Origin: Tenodera sinensis
Lineage: Eukaryota > Arthropoda > Insecta > Mantodea > Mantidae
Length of the DNA: 64,000 nt
Direction: 5' to 3'
Assembly (NCBI GenBank): GCA_030765045.1
Contig: CM060964.1
Coordinates: 275,210,888-275,274,887 of the forward strand
Shown here: in pieces, positions 54,787-64,000 of the stretch
Layout: the number at the start of each line of letters is the position of its first letter
Position numbering within the stretch: position 1 is the stretch's first letter
The notes under the pieces: generated by a model
What the model was told of the DNA's origin: nothing
Databases searched by the model: none
The model's input: the letters and a program-made list of their open reading frames with translations, nothing else
Position numbers and translations under genes: made by a program

Positions 54787-55497
54787 TGAGACGGGAACTT
54801 CTACGTATATATTTGTAATTTTAGATTAAGAATGTACATAAATATAAGATTTTAGATATAAGTATAACTTGGTATTGTGCAAAGAAATTGCCTTTTGAAA
54901 GTAGGTTGACCTGAACAAGTTTCTAAAGGCCTCTAGAACTAAAGAAATCAAATCTATGTCCTTAATTTAGTCACATTAGAGTTCATTAAACAGTTAAATA
55001 ATGTATCGAATGGACAGTATGGGAAATCGAGGTGCAAAGTGCAACGGTCTGACAGTTGGGTCTGGATGGCGATGTGCCCAGGAGTGTAAACCTCGTAGCG
55101 CTAAATAAGTATAGCTTCGCGCCAAAAAAAGGAACGTCGAGGTGGAAAGTGTAACGGTCTGACAGTTTGAGTCTGGGTGGCGATGTGACTAGACGTGTGT
55201 AAACCTGGTATCGCTAAATGAGTATAGCTCTCGCGCCAAAAAGAAACGTCGAGGTGTGAAGTGCAACGGTGATTAGTGAACGTAAAGCAGTTAGCAACCT
55301 AAGAGAGAAGCACCAGAAACTTGCTCAGGTCGGAAATTCGAGGCAAATGAAGTGTTGAAGAATAAACTTAGTAAAAGCCTGTGTTGTGTTGTCATCTAAC
55401 CTCGCGCCCGAGAAACATCCTCTCATGCCTACCTAAATCCGGCACCCAACGTCCAGAAACCGCTACTAACGGCGCTCCAAGTCACGATCCCGTTACA
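54787..55497 (+). repeat. 3' LTR of the gag-only element
   Basis: Identical to the 5' LTR except a G/A difference in the A-run near 55126, with AATAAA at about 55361. Confidence 0.9.
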
Positions 55498-55501
55498 CCC
55501 T

Positions 55502-56149
55502 CCCCCCACAAAAAAAAAATATGGCTCATGATTTTTCTTTATTTGTTTTTGCATATTATGGTGCATATTTTTACAGTGTTTCATGCATATTTTAATATGT
55601 TATTTTAATATTTTATTTATATTAGAAATTATGCAGGAGATGCTATTTCATATTTTCAGGGCCTCTAAATCTAAAATTTTGTGTACACTACTGATGATGG
55701 TGTAGTAGTCATCTCTGATTGCTTGTCCTGCTTTGGACAGGACACAGTCATGTCGCTGGGAGGCATGTGGTTGGCTAGGGATAGAGAAAGGGAGGGATAA
55801 ATATTCTCAGCTTAACAAACTCTAGAACTCCTATCACAACAGGATTAGAAATCACTTAAATTTACTTATGCTTTGGACCTTTCCTAAAACCTTGAAAAGG
55901 TGCCACTTGGGAAGAAATAAAAGCTGATACTGGTCCTGTGTTGTAATTGTGTGTACAATTCAGTTCTGTTCTCCTGTTCCCCCAGCAAGTACACAAGTTT
56001 CTACATGAGAGAAGGAAAATTCTAAGTTTGGCATGAATACAAGTATACGTTAAATTATTAATGCCACAATAATTTTTATTGCATCCTTTAACTAAATCTG
56101 TATTTTTCTTGTAATAACTTTTCTTCTGTCCCTTAGGTTGTCAGTCATT
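55502..56149. other. No gene recognised
   Basis: It begins with C- and A-runs at the end of the retroelement target. The block 55690-55800 is GC-richer but has no ORF or motif. Confidence 0.4.
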
Positions 56150-56340
56150 CAAAATTATATGATACTTAATCGAAGGGATATGACTTCACAAAGTAATTTG
56201 GAAATTCAAGATATGCATTTTATTTGTCATTGTTTCCAACATTGACATTCTAATCAAAATCATTAGTCATTTTTGAAAAAATTAAAAGATAATGAAAATT
56301 TTTGTATATATTGGATAGTTCTATCATCGACTTGTTCCTA

Positions 56341-57499
56341 AGGCTAGGGCTTCACTGGTGGTAATTTACTGCTCGATTTCATGGCTCCACTGCAGTACCA
56401 GGCAGTGTACCGTGTAAAGTGGATGTGCATTTCTAGATCTGCTGGTTTATGTCACACTATAAACAAAAATGACAGAATGTACGTTTATTAAAGGTATTTC
56501 AGTAGCCCCAGTTATTTTCTTTTAGGCTTCAACTTGAGAATGAAATACAGTAGAGTCATGGTTATCTGAACCCCAATTAACTGAGTTCTGGGTTAACCAA
56601 GGTCCCATTTTACAAAGTGTGCCACACAAAATACTTTGTATATAGTGTAAAAATAGACACAGTGCACAAAGAAATGCAGGGTTGGGAAGGTGACATTGAA
56701 GGCATTGAAATTGAGAATAAGAAAATCAGCCACAGTGAAGGATCCACAGCAATAGAAAAGACCATCAAGTACCTAGAGCAACAGTCAGAGACAACTTCAA
56801 CAGACCTACTGCTACAATGATTGCATGAAATGGCAGCAAAGAAGTGAGCACGTTCTGTTAAATAGAAAACACAGACTTCTTGAAGAAATGACTTTTTTCA
56901 CTGGAACATGCACATACTGTATGTATGTACTGTAGGTCCTTTTTTCATTTTGTATATTTTATTTCTATTTGTATGTACGTCATTTTTTCAGTTGATAATG
57001 CAGTAGATGCCTTTTTTTCATATTTTTGTCCACGTTTTCATTCATTTTACCAAATTACCATACGTTTCCCTCTCGATTTTTGACAAAGTCTGTGCTATCC
57101 AAGTTTTCAATTATCTGAAGTACTGTTGGGCCTTCTTGCCTCAGATAATTGAGGCTTTGCTGTATTTCTCAACTCCAGTTATTAAGCCCTATCAAGCTCC
57201 ATTTTAAATAACAAACATAGATTGAAAAACACAGATGAGAAAGATATGGCTCTCGGTATTTAAGACAGTTGTAGTTATGTAGGTACTGTCAGTGTAGTCA
57301 GTACAGAGGCAGTAAGTTATTGCAAGGAAATGGAACCCTGCCTATTCTCAGCATTATGACTTTGAAATTACTGCTGGCATTCTTACTTTTACAGTAAAAT
57401 ACTGCCTATTTAGCCTCATGCAGGTAAAAGTGTCCTGACTTTTAGGCAGTATGATACACTCATAATAGCAGTAAATTATTGCCAGTGAAGCCCTAGCCT
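56341..57499. mobile_element. DNA transposon with about 33-bp TIRs, unclassified
   Basis: AGGCTAGGGCTTCACTGG at 56341 continues as GTAATTTACTGCT, and the right end is the inverted equivalent (GCAGTAAATTATTGCC then AGTGAAGCCCTAGCCT) at 57467-57499. Only about three mismatches over 33 bp were seen. The target-site duplication is unclear. It is interrupted by the Tigger relic at 56548-57162. Confidence 0.7.
56548..57162 (+). mobile_element. Tigger/pogo-type element, internally deleted
   Basis: The ends are CAGTAGAGTCATGGTTATCT and, inward from the right, CAGCAAAGCCTCAATTATCT, flanked by TA (56546-56547 and 57163-57164). Inside, 56617-56843 encodes the transposase C-terminal tail: IENKKISHSEGSTAIEKTIK, YLEQQSETTSTDLLL, a stop, then EMAAKK. 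The catalytic core is deleted. Confidence 0.75.
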
Positions 57500-57590
57500 A
57501 TAACTGTTTCCTTGGATTCAGGGAAGCTAAAAATGTGTTTATTTTTGGTGGAATACAATACTGCCTCCACTTATAGGCAATAGAAATTTC

Positions 57591-58483
57591 TGTAACACAC
57601 TATAGAATTATCAGCTTGTCCAAATGGAAGTTTTGTCCTTCTATAAGCACGCTTATTTTTTGATACTTTGAAACTGCTGGATTGGAAGTGTCCGTAAGTT
57701 CATATAACACCCTGTATTTGATGAAGCAGGCAAATTTCTCAGATTGGTCCACCTTAGACTAAGAAATCTCCAGTTTTTACAGTTTCTGCCAACATTTTTT
57801 TATGTGAAAGCAAATGTCACAAAACACTGCAGTCGGCTAACAGTTATAAAACATTAAAGCCAGTCCTTATGTGTAGAAACTATGGCAATTATTTCCTTTT
57901 TGTATGCAAAGAACACATAGTTTACATAAACCTGCAATTATTTTCACTATATACATCCTAATATAAATATCTTCTTCTGTTCATACCATTGCATTATTAT
58001 ATAAGATACTAATATCATTTCTTATATTATAAATATCAGTGAAAATTATTTGAGATTCTTGGAGCAAAATCACCCCTTTTACACAGAAAAAGCATAATAG
58101 CTAAACTTTGTAGTGCACCAGTATTCAAATTAAGTGCCTGACAGCTTCTCCAATGTTTTCAAAAACCTCACTTCTAGAAATGAAAAATGTTAAACTTAAG
58201 AAAACTAAATGAAGAAAGGCATTCTTATTGGCAGATACAGCTTTTTCCAATACTGGCAAAGCTGTTGTTCATTTTAGGTGTTTCACACAACAGCAGGAGC
58301 TGCCAAAGTCTTGTTTATATTTCTTCAAGTTTCCAAAGCATCATGGAGGGCAGGTTTGGAGGTGTTTACTGAGGTACCTTTAGATTAATGCACTGATGTT
58401 TAGACCAGACACATTTTAGAGATATACAGTAATTTAATACAATGGTGCCACTGTGAAAGAAATTTGTAAAACAAAGCCACTAA
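57591..58483. other. AT-rich, nothing recognised
   Basis: No supported feature. Confidence 0.45.
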
Positions 58484-59420
58484 AAATAGTTATTTTTTAC
58501 CTTTCTACCATGTACATAAGATATAGAAGTTATTGCATTCCAGACAAACATTTGAAAGCAAGATTTTATCCCAAATGCATGTTTCAAGGACCCTATAGTC
58601 TGAAAAAAGCATTTTTTGGAGGGAGGGGGAAACATCCTGTGTGACTTTAAACAGCATAACTCAAAAATGAAGCTTCCAGTACATACCAAACTTGTTATTT
58701 GGTTCAGTGTCTTCCCAAGATTCAACAGGAAGACTGTCAAGAAAATACCTCCTTACCCAAACTACCATTCACGTGGAAGATTTTTCACAATTTTCAATTT
58801 TGTTTCAAACTAGCCTTAAGGATGTTGATTATTAGAAATATATATGTACATGGCAAATAAGATGCATATTTTGAATCTTCTGGAAATAGCTTGTGAAATC
58901 ATCTTTATTCAGAAGGAAGTTTGTATAATCTTGTATAACTAGTAAACATTAAGTGATAGACAAAAGCATTCTACAAAAAAATCTCTTTAAAATACACAAT
59001 TTATTTCAAATAACTATTGTTTACAAAATACCCATTTGTGAGATATCCAATATTAATGATTCAAATTACTCAATACTTTTGTCATTCTTTTAAAGGTCTT
59101 GATATTCAGTTGTTTTGTATGACCACATGCAAAGAGTATGGAATTTAAAGCCAGCATATGGCATCCAGTTGTTAAACATTTGACTATTTATGTTCCCTTT
59201 GTATCTATAATGAAATGTGCATCGTAGCTATTTTTGCCAAGATTATTTCAATTAAAATGAAGTGAATAGAAAAATAGGCTTTCTTAAGAACAGTTTGTAT
59301 ATTCACTGTTAAATGATAGAAGACAGAGAAAGTAATTTGAATTTAACACATAAGATTTTCCATGGCGGTTCTGATAACTCTAGTTTCAAAAAAATGTGAC
59401 ACACTCACATGAATTTCTCT
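58484..59420 (-). repeat. Repeat A, old full-length copy
   Basis: Diverged blocks in the same order as copies 2 and 3: AGTTATTGCATTCCAGAC, GCATAACTCAAAAATGAAGC, AAACTACCATTCACGTGGAA, then TGTGACACACTCACATGAAT at 59393. Confidence 0.65.
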
Positions 59421-60384
59421 ATCAATGACAAATTCACTTTCCTATTTTATATTAAAAGTATTCATGATATACTTGGAGTTAAGATGAAATGTTTATTTGC
59501 ATTAACAAACTCTTGTAATGGAAAGGAAGGGAAAAAATGTATTGCATTTGCACAACTTTCTCTACTCAACCTTATATAAACTATTCTTACAAAAGCTTAT
59601 TATTAGGGCAAGGCATTTAACAGTTTTGCATCTTTTTCCCATGAACGTTCAAACATTGCTTTCATATATGAAAATGTATGACATTGAATAACAGGTCAAA
59701 CAAAAACAATTTGTTAGGCTTTTTGTATTTTCATAAATTTTTAGGGAACTTTTAGGTCATTTTGAGAATTTATAACACTTTTCCAGAAAGCTGTGATGTT
59801 ATTTGTATTTAATTCAAGATTTTTATTATAATTCAGTATTTTTCCTTGTCAATTAAATTCCTCGGAATTAAGTAAATCTTTGCTCACTCCTACCCCTATT
59901 TTTCAAGAAATCTGCTCAATGGATTTGCCCACATTCCCAGGTAGATTCCTATCCCCAGGTAAACCGGCATTGTTATACTGTTAACTGAGGTAGTCAGTTG
60001 TTCTTAGCCTTCTGTACGAACACCATAAGTAAAGGAAAGTACTAGTGTTAAATTAAAGGTATTTGTTTAAAATATTGAGACAATACTTTTTGCACAGATA
60101 GTCTTTTACTATTCTGCAAAATTTGTGACGTGAGAGGACTGATGTAAAAAGATTTACAGCAGAACAACACAGGTCATGAAACATAAACATGGTCTGCAGC
60201 GACTTGATAATAAATCTAATGTAAACTTAGAACAATTGCTTTTGGGCGGAACTTGTTCAACATTTTCGCCATGTTTTCAGAAATTATGCAAAGCATTTTT
60301 ATCAGCTGATATTCCGCTTCACAAGTGGTGCATACTTTCTTACAAGAGAAGACCAGAAAAGTAATTCCAGATCCCACAACAATG
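59421..60384. other. No gene; possible repeat A 5' fragment
   Basis: 59538-59615 (TATTGCATTTGCACAACTTT, CTATTCTTACAAAAGCTTAT) looks like the start of another, very old, forward repeat A. Nothing else is supported. Confidence 0.4.
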
Positions 60385-61165
60385 AGAAAAATGTGATGTA
60401 CTGCACTCACATGACTTTCTCTACTCTTGTACTACCCATTCTTATAAACTCTTATTCCTATATCGTCTTCATGTTAGTTGAGATAAAAAGTTGTACAAAT
60501 GATCTTATTGCTTATTTCCTTGTAGGTGCAAGGGGAATAGGCTTTGAGTGATAGTCAAAACTTTTAAAGCATTTGCACCTTAACATATAAAAAAATGAAC
60601 AACAATGTTCCATTTCACGAAAGTTCTAAGTTTTCTAAAACTGACGCAAATAACATGGAATATCTCCGAATTTGTATAGTAAGATTTTGTCTATCTCTTA
60701 CAATTTAAGAGTTATTCAAAAGTCATCCAGAGTGAATAGGACTACATAAGCCATAGCCAGAAAATTCAATATATACATTTCATTTTTCATACAAATATCT
60801 TAAACACATGACATTTTAATCAAAATTGTTAGCGCCATTTTCAAGAAAATCAAAATTTTCAAAAAATTTTCCATGTAAAGGGTAGTTTACGGTGGGGCTA
60901 TTTTCTTCAAAATCTTTGTGTCGCATCCTTGAAATACATTAAACTTAAATACAAACTTTGGCTTTTAACCGACTTTTTGTTTCTGAGTTGTGCTGTGGAC
61001 AGACACACAGACTGACAAACAGACTGACACACACACACAGACCTTTCTAAAAATGCTTTTTTTGTATTCAGGGTCTCAAAACATATATTTCCTGTGAAAT
61101 TTAAACATTGAATTTTTGGGTGGGAAATAATACTTCCTCTACTTACCAGCAAAGAAAATAAAAAC
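60385..61165 (+). repeat. Repeat A, full-length forward copy
   Basis: It runs from GTACTGCACTCACATGACTT to ACTTACCAGCAAAGAAAATA, uninterrupted, close to copies 2 and 3. Confidence 0.8.
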
Positions 61166-61169
61166 CTAG

Positions 61170-61870
61170 ATTGATCAGTGCTACAACAAAACTTTGCAAC
61201 AAATAGGAGAAAGTGTTGGAGGAAAAAATTTATTTGTAACTACCGATGAGGAAACAGTCTCTGTAGGTCGCTATGTAGCAGATGTTATTGTTGGCATTCC
61301 AGAAGCACACGGCCCTGGATAAAAATTTCTACTATATTGTGAGCAGCGACACAAAGTCAACTACTCCATGATCATCTTAGTATTTTACCATACCTCAAGA
61401 ATACTTTGGGATTCAGAATTCCAATGTATTGCTTTAATAACAGATATCGCACCATACAAGATGAAAGGTGCTGCTTCTTTAAATGCATTCTACCCAAACA
61501 TGAGGCATGCTAGTGCATGGATTACACTGGGTCACAAAAGAAGTAGGTGTGAATTTTTCTTAAATGGATAAATTTAACTGGATGTGTGAAGAAAGAATTC
61601 CTGAAAGCCCCTTCTTGAGCTGTAACATTCAAAACAGAAGGTCCAGAAATTCAAATACCCTTTTCACCTATTTGGACTAGTTGGAGAACAATCAATTAAT
61701 CAATTAGCAGAGCTTTGGTGAACATGTTCCTCTAGCTGACTGGAGTTAAGCCCAGGAGAGATTGCTTCTTTTAAGTATGTGCCAATTGTTTCTATTGAAG
61801 AAGAGAGGAGCTTTCTCATTTATAAGTTTTTTGCTAGCAGACAATAAACAGTCATTTTTGTTTGAGAATC
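61170..61870 (+). pseudogene. hAT transposase relic (CGBP1-like), internal deletions
   Basis: Blocks are DEETVSVGRYVADVIVGIPE (about 61250), ILWDSEFQCIALITDIAPYK and AASLNAFYPNMRHA (about 61390-61510). After a gap, GEIASFKYVPIVSI/EEERSFLIYKFFASRQ (about 61760-61845) is the dimerisation motif. Frames are broken throughout. Confidence 0.65.
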
Positions 61871-61973
61871 TCTGCCAAGTTTTGATTATTAATTGCAGTT
61901 AGAAATTGTAAAAACATACTGAAATCAGACTTCAACAATAAAAGACACTGTAACATGTCTTTTAAGTAGACTA

Positions 61974-62922
61974 CAAGGTCTGTTCAAAAAATTCCAGAAC
62001 TTTGTCCACAGCATTTTTCTATGCTTAGCATTTATTTATTGTGCATGGTCTCCTTCAAAATACTCTCCTCCACAATTGATACACTGTTCCCAACACCTTT
62101 TCCACTTCCGGAAGCAGTCTTGGTACACCTCTTTCTGGATTTTGCAAAGTGCCATCTGCAAATGTTCTTTTTTTGGTCTTGAAGAACCTTTCACAACCCA
62201 TTGTGAAGATTGAACCTTGGTCTTGGAGAACCTTTCCCATTGAACCTTGGTCTCAATATCATAACTGTAGACCCACGTCTAAGCACCAGTTATAATTCTC
62301 TTAAGGAACACCTCGTTCTCATTTGCACAAACCAAAAGCTCTTCACAGATTGCAAGGTGATGGTCTTTAAGTCTTGACTCATGAGCCGTGGGATGAACTT
62401 GGCAGCAACATGATGCATTCCAAGTGCTATAAGGATTTCATGACATGATCCAACTGAAATGTTATTCTTTTGCAATCTCTCAGACAGTCAGTCTTTTGAC
62501 ATGCACAGTTGACATTCCTGACAGGAGTGTTGAAGTGCATCCTGAATGAGGGACATCTTTAACCTCTGTCTGGCCATTTTTAAACCATGTGAACCATTCA
62601 TAACACCAAGTATGGCTTAAGCTCTTATCGCTGAAGGCTTCCTGCATCATTTGGTGTGCCTCTGTAAAGGTTTTCTTGAGTTTCACACAAAATTTAATGT
62701 AGATGCTTTGCTCCTCTAACTGCCATCTCGCAATTCGCAAACTGTGTGAGACAACATTCTACTCAATGCAGCAGTGAACAATAACTAACAGACATAAAAT
62801 AATGGAACTCTTGGCAGGTACACATTAAACACAGGCATGTGCAGGGATGCCAACTGCATTTCATTCCAACACTCCATTGGCATGAAATTATGAATGTTCC
62901 AGAATTTTTGGAACAGACCTCG
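61974..62922 (-). mobile_element. mariner element, 949 bp, TA target-site duplication
   Basis: The ends are CAAGGTCTGTTCAAAAAATT and, inward from the right, CGAGGTCTGTTCCAAAAATT, with TA at 61972-61973 and 62923-62924. The minus strand encodes the transposase N-terminus (about 62725-62545: EEQSIYIKFCVKLKKTFTEA, QMMQEAFSDKSLSHTWCYEW, FTWFKNGQTEVKDVPHSG, the helix-turn-helix region), further fragments at 62475-62290, and a C-terminal piece near 62160-62060. The catalytic middle is largely deleted or scrambled. Confidence 0.85.
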
Positions 62923-62924
62923 TA

Positions 62925-63394
62925 TATATGAAATTGTAAATGTTTCTTAAGGATCATTAAAACTCAAATAATTTAAAATATTCTTAACATTTTCTTTTGG
63001 TTTCTTATATCATATAATTATGTTATATTTTACATAATTTATTAATGGAGTGAATGTTTAATGTAATAAACATTAGCATATTTAATGGTGATTTTTTGTA
63101 ATTTTTGGTCAAAAGTGATTTTTTATTTTGCATTTTTTACAAATTATAGGCCATTAAATGCCTTGCTCTACTTATTATTCTATCTAGTTGCTAACTGGGA
63201 AAACATTAAATTCACAATTACACATTTCATTGTACAATACAGTAGGTAAAGCAATAGTCACATTTTTAAAGCATGTGTTGCTATGTGATGGCTTTGAAAT
63301 GCCATGCTCCTTGCATGTCAACAAGAAAAAATGAATGGCAACCTACTACTTTTAAAGTGTATAAGTATTTAAAAATGCAATCTTGAAAATACCT
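62925..63394. other. AT-rich, nothing recognised
   Basis: No supported feature. Confidence 0.45.
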
Positions 63395-63805
63395 GTGATA
63401 TTTGATATTTTAGTCAAAATTGTTAAAGCCATTTATGAGAAAATGAAATATGTAAATGGTAATTATTATTTATTTATGCCAACAAACTTACTGTTGGTGT
63501 AAATGGTAGTTTGGGGAGGGGAATTTTCTGGAAAATCTTTGTGTTGCAAAGTTTTGCGTTTACCCAACTTTACCTTTTTGAGTTATGGTTTTAACAGATA
63601 TAGAAGATCTTTTTCTAGCAATTTGTATTATTCAGGAGACCTTAAAACTGGTTTTGAGTGAAAATTCCATTTCCAACGTTTGGGTGGAATGCAACACTTC
63701 CTCTTCTTACCACCGATAAGTAATAGAGAAAATATTCTTTTTTGATTCAGTGGACTTCAAAGTGTGTATTTCCAGTGAAATCTTGATATCAATTGAATCA
63801 CCAGT
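63395..63805 (+). repeat. Repeat A 3' part with SINE family 1 tail inside
   Basis: Diverged repeat A (ATTTTAGTCAAAATTGTTAA, TTTGGGTGGAATGCAACACT) is interrupted at about 63462-63500 by an inverted SINE family 1 tail (GCCAACAAACTTACTGTTGG). A second partial repeat A end follows at 63727-63805. Confidence 0.6.
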
Positions 63806-64000
63806 TTGAAGAAGGGAATAAGCACCAAAATTTGAAAAATGAGTTTCTGTTAAAAATCATATCCATGCACCTAGAGGCATGTGTCAGGAGAAAGAAGGAA
63901 ACGAAAACCAAATAACGACGTTATAAGCCCTAGTAATATTCGTTAGTTTGAACAAGGGAACAACTCCCGGATTCATTTCCTTCTTCAGCCTAATCTCTCC
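63806..64000. other. Window end, nothing recognised
   Basis: No supported feature; the sequence is cut by the window edge. Confidence 0.4.

Larger units (their letters stand above)
50784..55497 (+). mobile_element. Gag-only LTR retrotransposon with near-identical LTRs
   Basis: 711-bp LTRs at both ends (TG...CA) differ at one base that I can find. They are flanked by a 4-bp TSD CCCT (50780-50783 and 55498-55501). A primer-binding-site-like TGGCGTCCCAACG follows the 5' LTR. The interior holds one gag-like ORF (51935-53482), then about 1.3 kb of non-coding sequence with no protease, reverse transcriptase or integrase motif in any frame. It must be mobilised in trans. Confidence 0.88.
56150..57590 (+). 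repeat. Repeat A, old copy, split by nested DNA transposons
   Basis: The left part 56150-56340 (AAATTCAAGATATGCATTTT, ATTTGTCAT) and right part 57505-57590 (TTGGATTCAGGGAAGCT, GGTGGAATACAATACTGCCT) are diverged repeat A. They are separated by the TIR element at 56341-57499. Confidence 0.65.

Overview
This window is non-coding-dominated nuclear DNA from an invertebrate, most likely an arthropod with a large, repeat-rich genome; a polyneopteran insect is my guess, at low confidence. The evidence is an AT-rich background and transposons of almost every eukaryotic class: mariner, hAT, Tigger/pogo, Helitron, Penelope-like (PLE), RTE-, R1- and RNase H-bearing LINEs, Gypsy LTR elements and tRNA-derived SINEs. 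There are also long trinucleotide microsatellites. I see no operons, CRISPR array, rRNA or convincing tRNA gene.

Layout. 1-3.7 kb: unassigned sequence, an interspersed repeat (called repeat A here) split by a mariner, and a hAT fragment. 3.9-15.0 kb: the best host-gene candidate on the + strand. It has a short exon (3927-4012), a 9.8-kb intron full of LINE, RTE, mariner, PLE and SINE relics, and a terminal exon (13837) whose 3' UTR carries a diverged tandem duplication. 15150-24081: an 8.9-kb segment bounded by 17-bp perfect terminal inverted repeats (TIRs) and a perfect 8-bp target-site duplication (TSD), as expected of a hAT transposon. It carries a scrambled copy of a multicopy Cys-rich protein gene, hAT transposase relics, an Arg-rich ORF and huge TAA microsatellites. 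24110-26889: a 5'-truncated R1-clade LINE with a long intact reverse transcriptase ORF and a 14-bp TSD. 26.9-33.4 kb: repeat A copies, a PLE endonuclease fragment, SINEs and empty AT-rich DNA. 33.5-37.25 kb: a degraded Helitron with a minisatellite. 38.2-40.1 kb: a related minisatellite, two SINE heads, and a palindrome carried in a 201-bp tandem duplication. 40.8-42.1 kb: a mariner. 42.2-50.8 kb: a hAT relic split by a DDE element and by a complete but mutated Gypsy element (43905-50163). 50784-55497: a young LTR element with almost identical 711-bp LTRs that encodes gag only. 56-64 kb: old repeat A copies, a Tigger nested in another TIR element, a hAT fragment and a mariner.

The sequences mostly do not work together. 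The window is a record of layered insertions, many resolvable by exact TSDs. The items most worth following are the 8.9-kb hAT-bounded segment, the gag-only LTR element, the LINE/SINE-like pair sharing a 3' end, and the multicopy repeat A. All family calls come from motifs read by eye; no database search was run.
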